Part shown: one piece after another, positions 11,139-24,100 of the stretch | Layout: each line of letters starts with the position of its first letter | How positions within the stretch are numbered: the stretch's first letter is position 1 | Assembly: GCA_030704615.1 (NCBI GenBank) | Contig: CM060731.1 | Location: 8,806,001 to 8,866,000 of the forward strand | Direction: 5' to 3' | Length of the DNA stretch: 60,000 bases | Source: Takakia lepidozioides | Taxonomy: Eukaryota > Streptophyta > Takakiopsida > Takakiales > Takakiaceae | The notes under the pieces: generated by a model | Database searches by the model: none | What the model was told of the DNA's origin: nothing | Seen by the model: the letters and a program-made list of their open reading frames with translations, nothing else | Program-made: the position numbers and the translations under genes

Positions 11139-14100
11139 TCACATAATATCTGGACATTTTTCCCAAGCTTGCTTTTCCCGAGCTTCCCAATATTTGCCAC
11201 CGTAAATCCAAGATGGTTCCACATCACCATCCTCAATACTCTTGACTTGCATCACTCCAGGTTCCCTCTGTGACACATACAGAAACGCATGTTCAGTATC
11301 CAAACGCCTTTACCCACAGCAGGAAAAGAACAAGTTACAGACACAGAAGACCTGTACACATTGCATATGGGTAAGCACTCCTGTGACCACCTTCTGGGAT
11401 GGGGAGACAGAAAGAAATTGGTGTGCAGCTTGTTCGCCTGGCAACTCCCAGTCCCTCTTTCACTTTGCTGTTGGGTGGCCACATAGGATTTGTCTGGCCT
11501 TCTGCATGATCTCCTTCTCTGGGGTTCCTCATTGAAAGGTGGTTTGCACTCTCCCCTTGTCTAACTGATTTTGGCAGCTGATAACTCAGCAGTGCCCATT
11601 GGCTTGCCAAGAATATAAACAAAGGTTATTGTTTATAGAATTCTTCTGGGTGTTCCAGCTTTCCTCCCCAAACCACAAAAAGAACAGAGAATTGAGTAAG
11701 ACCTGCTCAAACCACGAGCACTGCCATTCTCCGCCTTCCTGCTTGCGTGATCGACGCGCCAACCTTTGCTTTTCTTCTAAGCGCAGTTTTTCTGGAGTGG
11801 CTTTTTCCAAGTCTCCCTCTTCCTGTTACTTCGGCCACAATTCCACATGAGTACTAGACACAACTCCACATGCAGCGTACAGAAACTAAGAGAAATCGAC
11901 CACCTCCACAAGTATCGCATGTTTGGTCTCCACATGCATTATTAATGTCCTCAGTAGAGAAACAGGAAAGATATCTCACCAGGGCACGTTGGTCTGGTCG
12001 AAACCTTGAGTCAGTGGGAGGTAGTGCCTCTGCTAATTTGGGCGTCAACTCTGTTCAGAACACCGGAAGAGAGCTTAGGCTTGCAGCAACAAACAGTAGA
12101 AGAAATAAGCGGAAAATGTGGGTCTTCAAATCCATCCAACAATAATTCTAACTGAGAAGGGACAAGACTCGGAAGATTTAAAGGTTACTCCCTCACCATT
12201 AAGGCCGAGAGTGTAGCGCGTGAAGCAATACTGTTGGTGGTAATCTTCAATTGGTTCAGGACTCTTCCAGAGACATCTCACCTTCGGATTATCAATGTCA
12301 AAATTGGTACACGGCTCTGGACATACAAATATTCGGTCCATATAGTTCCCAAAAATTGCATACTGTGGAAATCCTCTGGAATCATAAATCTGAAAAAGCA
12401 CAGGATCAATTATGATGTTACCATGCCTTCTGAGTATGAACTGACGAACCAGCTTTTAGTAAGAAACTCTTTTGTCATCACTGATATCATGGCATATTTT
12501 CTTATTAGTGCCAGTTGCTCCTGTATCATTGTGTTATACGTAGCCAAGAAACACAAGACTCCGAAAGATGAAGAGACTTCAGATAGGTTTGTGCTCAAGG
12601 CACATGGAAACAGAAAGGGGAGAGTTGCTAACCTTGCCACTAATGCGGCATTGCTCCCGGCTGCTTGCTTTATGAAAGCGCACACGGCTCACTTCCCCAG
12701 TCGTGTGATTACGCATTGCAAGCTCCCCATAATTGTCAATCCACACTTTACCGACCACAACATTATGGATGCATAGTGTAACACGGTTCCATGTGAAATG
12801 ATCTTTAAACTTTGGAATCTTCAAATGGGCCGCTCCATTACAAAGTACCTGTGGAAAAAGGATTTCTTCAGTTTACTCGAGGATCCTCAATAAGTCCTTC
12901 CACAGGAGATTGGAACATCCACACTCACATCAATCAATGACAGTGACAGCTATAAAGCTGGAGACTCAAATGACCCAACCTCTATAAGGACAGACAGTCT
13001 CAGGACAGCATGAGCATTTAATGCTACGAGGGGATGTGAATAGGAGTTTACCTCAATGCTTCTTCCCCAAAACTTGTTTACAAGCTCAATTTCTCCATAG
13101 CACATGTAGCTGCCGCTGTTATTTTCACTTTGAAATGCCAAAATTGGCGGATGGTGACTCACCTGTATGCACCAAAGTTCAAAAATTATTCAGACTCCCC
13201 TCTCTGCTGCCTTGACAGTTTGGCACCTACTTACAGTTTTGAAGATTGATTGGAAAGTCAGTGCTACATCTGCACCCCCTGCATAAAGCTCATTCCATAC
13301 AACAAGGAGCCTCTTGCATTCACTGACTTAATCTGGTGCACAAAAACACACATCCCTTCATGACTTCTGATTGCAAGACTTGATTGAAGTGTCCTACCTG
13401 TTCGGCAAGAAACCAGGAACGACCATCATGAAATTCAAATGTTTCCCCCAGCAATGGGTTGAAAGGCTTAGCATCACGGTGAATGCTGCCATAGTAGCTT
13501 GCACAAGTAAAAGTGGTTGCCATTAGCAATCGTTCAAGAGAATCTTCCTCCTGTACTGCCAGCTCTAATAAATCCCTGCACCATACAAGAGCGTAAGTGA
13601 GGTGGCTGAAAAATGCCCAACAGATAAATACAGGTACTCTCCTCCAGATAGACTGTTCACCAGATGGTTGCTCAGGCTCTCTCACCGGAGAGAACAGGAA
13701 GGGAGAGAATTTGTTGGCCAGCAGGTTACAGAGGCTCTCTTCACAGAGCAAAGAGACAGGGATGCACACATCCGGATGCCCTCCTTTATCCTGTGGCCAA
13801 ATCTCAATCAGCACACACCTATGCCCTTTCTTCCCACTCTTCTTCTTTGAGCACATGAAAAATCTTTGCAAATCCAAATATTTCAGTCATTGATGACTGT
13901 CCCCATTGTTGAGGTGAATAGATGTCTCACCGATACTGTAGTTCTTCAGCACATTTCTGAAGGACAGAGAGAGGCTCGTTAATGGTTGCCGGCATTGTGA
14001 TGTGGTTGAGATCTCTGCCCACGGCATTCTTGAGGACTGTCCAGACCGAGAAACCTCGTGACAGAGGTCTGGGAGCAGGTAACCTACAGATAACCACCAG

Positions 14101-17100
14101 CATCAGAGAGAGAGACAGGGAAGGTAATGGGAGGGAACAGACACTTTGAAAGACAGACAGCCCAAAGTTAACTAACCACAAGTTGCTTTAGAAGAGATTT
14201 TGTACAAGCTTTGAGACAAGGGTAGGGTAAGAAATGTGTAGAACGACAGATGAAGGACATGTAGGGTAGTAAAATGGGGGATGCACCTTGTCCTGGGCTG
14301 GTCAAGTTCCTCCCCTTCAGCCTCTGACAACATGTCAGTCTCCACAGTGTAGTCCCCTTCTTCTGGGGGCTCTTGGGTCCAGCCAGCTCTGTTGACCAAG
14401 CTTTCGTGCTCTTCTGGAGATGTGACCCGGGCCATACAGTCATGATGGGTAGTAAAATGAGGGATGCACCTTGTACTGGGTTGGTCAAGTTCCTCCCCTT
14501 CAGCCTCTGACAACATGTCAGTCTCCACAGTGTAGTCCCCTTCCTCTGGGGGCTCTTGGGTCCAGCCAGCTCTGTCGACCAAGCTTCCATGCTCGTCTGG
14601 AGATGTGACCCGGGCCATAAAGTCATGTTGATTTAGCACCTCCAGTGCTTCAAAGTATTCCTGCAATTTGGCAAAATTGGAGGGGAAAGTGATTCCATCC
14701 AGAAAATAAACAACTGCCCTGAAAATATGCTATAACAAAGAGAAAGTTGCGCTTGATAAAACCCAGTGCACACTACAGATCATCATGCACCTGAGGCATC
14801 GAGCTCCAAAGGCTGCAAGAATATTTGGATTGTAAAGAGCTAAAAAAAGCACAACTTTTTGAGAAACAAGTGGGAGGCTCATATTGTAACCTAGAGCCTG
14901 GAGAGAAGTCAGTGAAACACTGAACAGATAATTCTTATGCTGGATCAAGCTTAATTTGACAAGCAAGAGATCAAACGACAGTGCCAAGCCTGTCATTCAC
15001 GTTGAAAGACCGAAGATCAACAGATTTAATCTGGGAAGTATGCCTGATATCGCTGTCATCATACCTCATTTGTAAGCTCTGTGTGTACAATCGAAATTTC
15101 ATCCTCCGTATCGTCACCTTCACCATCACCGTCCTCTCCATCTATCTCCCTGTTGAGAGCAGTGTTATCACGCCCACATGCACACTCATTCTGTACCCGA
15201 ACAAAAACATGCTGTAAGACAGGTATCATTGCAAACAGTCTCTTCATATCAGTCCTCAATGATGCAAGAGGAGCAGTGAGATGAAGAGAGTGTGAAATAG
15301 TGACAACGGTTGAGCTCTTACCTTAGGTTGTTGTATACTAAAATGCGACTGAAGAGAATATGGAAGCAGAGTGTATTCCATCCTTAAACATTGTAGGCAC
15401 AAGAGGTAGAACTATGTCCAGCAATAGGTTACCTTCAGCCTCTCCCGTAAGTTCAAGAGGGCCACCCGATCTTGCTGCAGTTGTGGCAGCAATGCTAGGG
15501 ACTCCTGAAGCACTGCATTTTCAGCCTCCAATTCGAGTATGCGGTGGATCTCTTCTTTCAATGCCTGTGCACAAGACAAAGAATAGTCGCCCTCACTTCT
15601 TGACATCTTGTCAGGCAGGATTAACACTGGTACTTATATAGGAGGGTACTTATGAGTGCTTGCAACACATAACAGATAAACAAATGGCATTGGTAAGAGG
15701 GCTTCCCCAAGAATGCAGAGGAAATACAGGTGTGAACATTCCCTCTGGTATCAGTTGTAGGAGTTTCCTAGCCAAGGTATCTCTCTCGAACTACAGGAAT
15801 ATTGAAACTGTATAGAAAAACCCTGGAAAACACTGCTAACCTCTGCAAATGTGTTCTGCATGCAGTTCCAAGCAGCATGAAGAGGGCCTTCGACAAACAA
15901 TTCACTATTTCCAGGGGTTGGATGGGATGACAAAACTCCTTGAGAGTCTTCATTAGTAAGCGAGAAATTGACTGCAGCCAACCCTGGCTCAACTCCAGTG
16001 ATTGAATGATTCCCCACTCCACCCAATCTGCTGGCTCCCTGATCCGTCAAGCCTGAGTCATTCTCCTTACAACTCATAGATAGGTCCACTTCCAGCTCTC
16101 CTCTGATGTTTGTTTTGAGTTCTTCACTGGATGTTGGGGTAATCACAAAGTTAGGGTCACTCCCCATGCTCTTCCACAGCGTCACAGCCTGGTCCTCCGC
16201 CCCCAGTTCAGGCTCTGACAAGTGTCCATTCTGCAGCAAACCCAAACCATGTGCACCCCTCTTTCGCACTGTAACATCCTCTGCCCCAATGCAGCTGCCG
16301 TCTTGAAGAAGCATATACTCTCGATTGCCAAGACTTCCTTCCATTGGAAAAGACAGACTTCTGCACCGATTTCTTAAAACGTTCTTCCCGCCTGACAATA
16401 GTTGCACTGGAACTGATTTTTGAGACCTGGAGCAGAGACATGCAACTGGACTTTTAACTATTAATCCCAAGTTGAACGTTCGGGCTATCGACTGGCTGCT
16501 TGCAAACCGCAGAGACCCAATGGTTAGGTTCGCAGCTTCTGTTGGGAGTCCAAACAACGATATATCTATATACGAGCACACAATCGCTTGGTTTTGTCAA
16601 TAATTCAAAATAACATGGCAGAGCGCAGTTATACAGAAGCTTTAAGACAAATCTAATCTTCTTACACACACAGAACACACAACTGACCTGATGGCACGTT
16701 TCCCTTGTCGACTTTCATGGTCTCCTTTCCACTTGAAAAGAGATTTTGATCTATTTCTCTGACGGCTGCCATTTTCTTGTACCAACTGTACAGGCAAATT
16801 AACTCCCGAGAGATTTTGTGGAGGAGAAGCTGGCAGTATCTCAGATGAAGATAAGTTTTTTTCACAGGAGACAGTTGTCATGAGGTGATGGGAAGCAACC
16901 GGATCGAACACCTCTCTGTGTGGTCGCACTCTTCTCTGTGGCGGACTTGGGGTTGCTTTCTTAGACACCAGAGAGTGGTCAGTGAACCCCAGGGCCCCCG
17001 AGATGACTGTTAACGAATGCTGCAGGATTTGTAATTGCTGCAAGAAAGCTGCAAGCATGGCAAAGTACGAGAACTACATTGGTACAGTGGTCCTTTGTCT

Positions 17101-19169
17101 TTCAACTTGTGCTATTGTTAGTTTCTGTCTTTCTTTCTCTCTCTGTTTACCTCTCCCCAAGATTGAAATGCTGGAATGAGCAATTTAATCATCAATGGTG
17201 GTGAGAAAGGTCAAGAATAGCCTATTAATAACCTGATTAACTAGACCCCACATGGGCTATATTTGTTGGGACTGTGGTTGCAGCCCACAATAGAGCCAAC
17301 ATCCATGAAAGAAATCTAGCGCTATCTATAACACAGTCTAAGGAAATGATTTCCAAAGGCAGAATGGCAAAATGGACTTGTGTGGAACCCAAAAAGCTTG
17401 ACAAGAGTATAGAAATATGAACAGATGCCTCCGATTGAACCAGGAATTCCTCTATACTCCAACCAGAAACAGCAGAAAAGAATCCCAATAGGGCTTGACA
17501 CGCAGAATGCTTACAGACCATCAATAAATAAGCCAGAAAAACAGACAGAAACTCCAATAGTCAGGCAGGAATCTGGTAGAGACCAGGTAGTACCCTGCCT
17601 AGGAGCCTCCAAGTCCTGAAGGCGCTCCTCAAGCCTTCTGTTCAGCTCTTTCTCCTGCTCCTCCCACTCCTCTCTCGCATGCTGTGTAATAGAGATGCAT
17701 GCCTATTCAGGCACAAACACTTGCTGCATCTTTCCATCAACTAAAACTGCTATAAGACAAAAGTCTCTTAAGATGTACTTCAAACCATGGTTCATACCTA
17801 ACCACAATCACAGGTTGAAGTACATATGTTCGTATGCAAAGAGTGTGGCAAAGGTGACATTACCGAAGGAATCGATTGTTGTGGTAACAAAGAGTGCCCA
17901 GGCCCTGCTCCTACGGCCGCCTTCTGAACAGACTTGGTGTAGACGCGCATTGATTCTTGAATAGCATCCAGCCATGCCTGCATGCCATCCATCCATACAC
18001 CATCCTTAACACAGATTGTCCAACTACATTATTGTTCCAATATGGAGTGATCTTACCAATTTGCCTTACGGCATACAAAAAGGTGAGATGGGTGACGCAT
18101 GCCTCATGACAAGATTAGGAGAAGGGTTTTCTAACTATATCCAGTGATAAATGCTGCCTACAAATACAAGAGAGCAAAGACCTGGTCAATAGGTTGGCCA
18201 ATCCTGCAAAAGAGATATTGGAAATTTTACAATCTTAACTTCTAAACAGGCCTTCATAATTAAGGTCAACTTACAAAGGTTTTTGTTGCCAGCACCAGAG
18301 TCAGAAAGGTTGTTTGGGCCACCAAACAAGCCCGGCCAATTTTCTCGAGCAGCCTACCATTAGACTTGCTTACTCAGGTGAGATTTCTGTGGATATCCCA
18401 CATTGTTCAAGCTTGATGTTGAAAGTGTCTATGGATATTCTTTGCACTAAAGTGTGCAGTCAGACAGAAACTGCGCTCAAGTAACCTAATGCAAACCAGG
18501 CCTTGGCTAATACAACCAGCCTGTCTATACTATTTCAGTTCCCTTCACTTGCACAATGTCCAGAATATAATACCCTTTTGAGCCTACTCAAAAGTTCCAT
18601 GCAGCTTCATACAACCCACAGCTTTAAACACAATCGAATACCTGTCGATAGTCACGGTTGGTAGCTCGCAAGTGATACACCATGGAGCCCTTCATTATCT
18701 TGAATTGCCGCTCCTTCCCTATGGCTGGGACTACAGTTGCCTCCTGCAATGCCAAACTACATGAGTGAAGGTCCTTGCCCTACTCCTTTGATTCCATGCT
18801 ACCAAAACCCTCTCTTCTACCCTGTGGTTTGGACTACAGTTGCCCCCTGTGATGCCAAATCGCATGCGTGAAGGTGGCGGCCCTACTCCTGCTACAGCAG
18901 AAACCCTCCCTCTCATTGTCTCCCCCTCTCTGGGCAACAAGAAATATGGAAAACGACAAAGATGCTTACAAGGAGGCTGATGCAGCCTGGCCGACCGATT
19001 TGATCTGAGTTCTTGTAGTGAAGCAGTAGGCCAGGCGGGTGAGCCACGAACCAGCGGCGACGCCAGCGTTTGAATCTGCCAGCCCAAACCAGGACCCACC
19101 CTGCTGGGGGCTGCCCACTGGAATTAAAAGAGCTACTCACCAAGCTCCTATGCCACCTCCGAGGATCAT
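11139..19169 (-). CDS. OSBP-related protein with PH domain (ORP), 18 exons, 1,076 residues
   Basis: A lipid-transfer protein of the oxysterol-binding-protein family, expected to move sterols or phosphoinositides at membrane contact sites. Exons (plus coordinates, 5' to 3'): 19141-19169, 18970-19117, 18642-18743, 17864-18004, 17594-17681, 16688-17048, 15841-16426, 15433-15564, 15065-15190, 14287-14660, 13931-14083, 13398-13575, 13052-13162, 12633-12848, 12197-12389, 11980-12050, 11703-11822, 11139-11240. Every junction keeps phase with GT-AG sites. The PH domain spans about residues 15-112 (GRFKRWRRRWFV). Helix-rich linkers include 486-529. The lipid-binding domain runs from about 697 (LPAP) to the end, with KPFNPLLGETFEF at 783-795 and the family signature EQVSHHPP at 805-812. 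A charged PTDSRFRPDQRAL segment precedes a basic helix, and the C-terminus is YWEAREK...CPDIM. The start ATG gives an exon-1 phase that fits exon 2, but it is not proven. The odd feature is a 183-bp duplication inside exon 10. Confidence 0.9.
14264..14629 (-). repeat. 183-bp tandem duplication spanning part of ORP exon 10 and its splice donor
   Basis: Units 14264-14446 and 14447-14629 are nearly identical. Each contains the end of the exon (AGWTQEPPEEGDYTVETDML region) and the start of the intron, so two equivalent donors exist: one after 14470 and one after 14287. Because 183 is divisible by three and the duplicated intron start (RCIPHFTT) is open, both donors join exon 11 in the same phase. 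The protein therefore either carries the 61-residue segment twice or skips the second copy. Confidence 0.85.
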
Positions 19170-21172
19170 AAATGCGCCTGTTCCCATCCCTCAACAGTAT
19201 GATAGTCCATAACCCATTCCATTCTGGAAAGCGCGGTGGAACTCTAGCCACAACTTTTCTGCCGCAATGTGTTGACCGATCACCAACTCCACGAACAAAG
19301 AAAAAGCCTATTTTGCTCTAGCGGTTGTCACAAGATACACATGTCTCTGCCCCGTTCCAATGGCTTCACAATCATGTCTTTGTGGTATCATCAATCGGGT
19401 ACCGCATTCTGAGATTTTCCAGCAACCGCGGATTGACCGGATTTACTGTCACGAGGTCGATGGCAATGTCCCAGCTTGTAGACACTCAAATGAATTCTCG
19501 AACTGGGGACACTCAAATGCTATACAGAGGGGTGATCTCAAACATAGCTTCAAAGATTACAAAGAAAAACGTACAGTTTAGGAATTCCCTGTCCAGAGAC
19601 ATGATTGCAACCTACCTATTCGAATGCGTTGCCTCCTTCGTGATGGAAGAGCGCCGCTGCCGCCGGCGCTGCTGGGCCATAATTTCCATACGTGCTTTGA
19701 AATTTTGGTGGAGTCCCAATCCCAGTCGAAGCAGGGATATAGGGAGGGAGAAAAGAGAATCCTTCACTCCTAAAAACGCGTCATCTCAAGCACCGTGTGC
19801 GATCATCACGAGATACTGACGACGATGACGCAAAGCGAACGCAGAGCTGCCGCATTAACGCAAGCTTCATAAATAGACATGTCTGCTACAAACGCCGAAG
19901 AAAAAACATGCCGCCAACGACCTGATTCAGCCGATCGTCAAAGGTGCGATGCAGGAATCCAAATTTCGCATGTCAAGCAATCTACGCACACATCTGTGCT
20001 GCACTTGCACAATTCCAAACGAAAGGAAAAAACTTCACACGATCGATCCATGTCACGAGCATCTCATCAGCTGCTGGGCACATCCCCTTTATCTGTCTGG
20101 CCCCTCTTTGGCTCCCCCTTCGTCGCCATAGCCCGCGTATCTTGTACACGCCCCTCTCTCTTCTCCGAAGGAGCGGCCACGATTGGCTCAAGCTGTCATC
20201 CAAAGGTGTAAGTACGACCGCGTGGACTCACGAGGGGGTGCGTTGATGACAAGCCGCGGTAAAGAAACGGGATTACCGGCGACACGCACGTGCGAATAGT
20301 GTTTCGGTGGATGTAAAGAATAAGTGTGATGGATGTCAGATTTCGTGCATTAGTCGAAAGAGCCAATGAGTCAATTGGGCCCGTCAATAAGTGCGCAATT
20401 TCTCCCTCTCATGCCGCCTGATTGGCCACCAACGCATCCACCGCCAGACTGTGGGTCCGACTGTATGATGCGCATGCAGCTGGAGGCATAAAAGACACTG
20501 CCAAGGAGCCATGCCAGATTTTTCCAGCAAACAGATCACAGAAACAACAAGCTTAGATTCATGGCTTAACAAGTTAGTTATGATCTGAGCTTACTGTAAC
20601 TGAGTAGTCACTCTGTGGGCCTAATGCAACTGTGGCTCTTAAAAGTCTTCGAACTGTTTCACCTTGCTATGAGGGGTAGAACGATTGTGGATTATGTCAA
20701 TCTGGAAGGATTGAATAGAACCTTATTGTTTTCAACTAGAGCCAGAGTGGGTCAGGAGCCCATTCATCACTCACAACAGGCTGGTACACCCTAGACTGCG
20801 CATGTCGTGGCCCTGTGCAGTTGGACTTGACTCCGGATAATAATGTTTCTCTGCAAGCCTAAGTATCAGCTGGCAATTGGACCAACAATGGCACTGCTCA
20901 TCTGCGTAGATGTGTATCTGCAAGTAGCTACCTGTAAGCCAGCTAAGTAAAATGCTGGCGCAGAACCCTTTCAAAATCTTTGTTGAAGGTCCTCTCCTTG
21001 TAGAATTGCTCTTTCAAGATAATACAACAGGAAGCCTCTACACCTACCAGAACATTACCATATAATGTGCTTGCACAAATAACAGAGATTTGCAATTTAG
21101 CTATTGTTGACTGACACGCAGGGCACTAGCACAATCATACGCAGAAGTCAGAAGCCGATTTGCAACAGATGG
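19170..21172. other. Upstream region of the ORP gene and 3' flank of the MAM33-like gene
   Basis: Short frames on both strands show no family match. A minus-strand TATTTATG at about 19868-19877 could be a distant TATA-like element for ORP, but it lies about 700 bases before the chosen start, so support is weak. No repeats are obvious. Confidence 0.35.
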
Positions 21173-24100
21173 TTACTTGATAATTGCCAAAATTGATTCG
21201 AGCATACGGAGGCGTTCTCGGAAGCCCTTGTCATCCAAGAAGTGAAGAACCCAGCTGGCCACAGTTTCGTTGAGCCCACGAACCCGCAAATAATGTTCAA
21301 ACTCAGCCTTCAACTTATCACTGAGTTTCCTCCTATACAAATTTCACCAGTTGACAGGGAGTCAGTAATTACTGCAGTGTACGACTTCAGCTCCAACAGT
21401 GTAAGGCTGTTTGCGTACACATAGATCGAGAGAAAGTCATCTACAAGAGCAAATGGATGTGTTTCCTGAAAGTAGAGAGAGGTCAGCAAGCCAACAAGCA
21501 GTCTTGTTGGACTTTGCTTGCCATAGCCTTAGCCCAGTTTGAATGGGGCAGAAAATGTGGGGAGCTGGGGATGAGAGGAGAGCAGAATGCAGGTGAGTGC
21601 AATATCCAACAGCTTGCTTATAGACTTAGGAATATGTAAAGCTGGTGGACACAGGAGGGAGGGGGAGCCGACCAATTCAAGACCAGTAAGAAGGTTGCTT
21701 ACTAGAAAGAAAGGAATCTGATGTGGACTGCAGATGCGATAAAATATAGGAATTGAACCTAATATAAAAGCACGCCTATTCAACTGATGTGTTTTCATGG
21801 TGGCAGCTGGTTGGACCTGAAGTATGATATGCCTGCATCGCCAAATGCAGGCAACCCCCTAAGTTTGCAAAGAAGCTTTTTCGAATCTCTCAGGACTCAC
21901 AAGGTGGAATCCATACTTGACAGGGGGTTTGCTCATGTAACAAAACATCTCTCTTGTCCATTAAAAACCTCCAGCTACAGCAGGGAGGGCTAGTATACAT
22001 TTGAGAGACTGCTTGGCTTGATTCCGAGCTAGAGAGCTGATGGGTGCAGACCCGAAGATGTACTTACCTGAAATTGGGTGTGTATTGGTCATCATCCACA
22101 GCCTTCAAACAGTTGATATCCCGATATTGGATGTAGTTGACTTGAAATCCCTCTGTGTAGCAGTCACAGCAGATCTCAAGAGCCTCTCCCCCACCTTTTG
22201 TGATACACATTGTGAAGACCACAGATAACTCTTCAACCGTACCTGTTTCTCGTGGATGGTGCTGTAGCTCACATGTAATTTGTATGTCTTCTTCCCCATT
22301 CATCCGCTGTAAAATCACTTCCATCTGGCCAGGCTTATCCAAATACTTGAATGGTTTGGGTGGTGCCTCCTTATATCCCTGCATAGTACCTGCCACCTAG
22401 CGCTGAGAAATTACCAATGTCTCTCTCCTCTGTCAATTTGAAGTAATGCTTAGAGAGGAGAGAAAACATCAAGGGGAATCAGTGGGTCCTATGGTATGTC
22501 AACTGATAGTTTGATTGATGTCTGAACTTGTTTTGGTTGTGGATGACCATTGTAACTCAGGATTAAACAACTGGTCTTAGGCAACACTTTATGACTTCTA
22601 TGAATACCTCACGATGACTTTGATGGTGGAGATTAAATACCGAAAACTTGGTTTTTAAGTGAAACTTAACTTGTCTATCTGCAAGTGACAGATTATCAGT
22701 GGGGTTTATCTGACTTTCCTCCTGACATTGTACAACATTGCTGAAAGCCTGCATCATTTCCTCTATGAGTACTGATGACCTTCAGCAGTGCATAGAATAT
22801 GACATTGCTGTGGCCCTGCATGTGCTGCACTATGAACATTGGTCACTATGACCTGTGCGGTGAATTCTCCCTCCATTGTGCGTTAAGAAAGTCTATGGAT
22901 TCGTGATGGCGGTATGGTATCATTAGAATCACAAGACGAGCAGTTTTTTGTTGTGTTGGACTGTAAAGGAGCTGATTCTCTCTTGCTTTCACTCTCTCTG
23001 GGTTTGGGGTTTAGGGTTTTAGAGTTTAGCCGTGTTGCATGCCTTGAGAAGAAGTGATTCTCTCTCTCACTCTCTCTCTCTCCTAAGTTTAAATTTAAAC
23101 TCAGGGCAGGAAGCCTACCTTTGAACAGTAAACAGAAGCAGAGAGGAAAGGGAGAGTGCAATTGCCCGTTGTGTGGGCAACCCAAAGACAATATTCATTT
23201 TCTGATTCACTGTCCGGGGTACTCTCACCAGAGAGAAGCTCTCCTCCAATCTATCAAAAGAATTGTGCCTGTACCTCTGTTTAGCAACTTTGAAAGTCTC
23301 GAGGCTGAGCCAAAAGCCCAGGCCCTTCTGAGGCCTAGTTTTTGGGCTAATCACACACAGCAGATTGATGCTTGTGTGAAGGGATTTCTAGAGGATATCT
23401 GGAAAACCCGAATCAATTCTATTTATAAAGGTAAGTCTTACTACCAATGTCAGCCCCTGACAGAGGTAGGTTCTGTCCCTTTGGTTTCCGCTCAAACTGG
23501 GCGCGGGGTCAATGGCCACAAGGCTACGGCAAACGTCATCTTATGAGTACATTCTCTCTCTCTCCTAGAGGAGTAATTGCTTGTATGAAGGTAAGTAACA
23601 CTACCCGAGTGAGCCCCTCACAAAGGTAGTCTCTGCTTTTCTTCCCCCCAAACTGGGCGCAGCATCTATGGCCACAAACAAAGTCTTATAAGTACATCTC
23701 TCCCTCACTCCCTCTCTCTCGCTCTCTCTCTCTCTGTAAACATCTTGAGGCTGAGGTGCAAATCTTGTGGCTAAGCTCAAACCCCTGGGCCTTAATGCTG
23801 GGCAGCTCTCACACAGCAGATTCGTGCTTGTGTGAAGGGCTTTCTAGAGGATATCTGGAAAGCCGAACTACTTGTTTATACCAAGGTAAGTCCCACTACC
23901 AGAGTGAGCCCTGGTGTCTGTTCCCTTTTGTCCTCTCTCTTTCTCTCTCTCTCTCTCTCTCTGGAGTACTCCCTGGAGTGTGATCTCTGAATGGTAACAA
24001 GTGGACTCCTACCGCTTGGGGGCAGCCCCTCCGCCCAAATTGGGCAGTCGTATGCTCTGTCTAGCATACTCGGCACTCGGGCTCGGGTTGGTTCCTGTGC

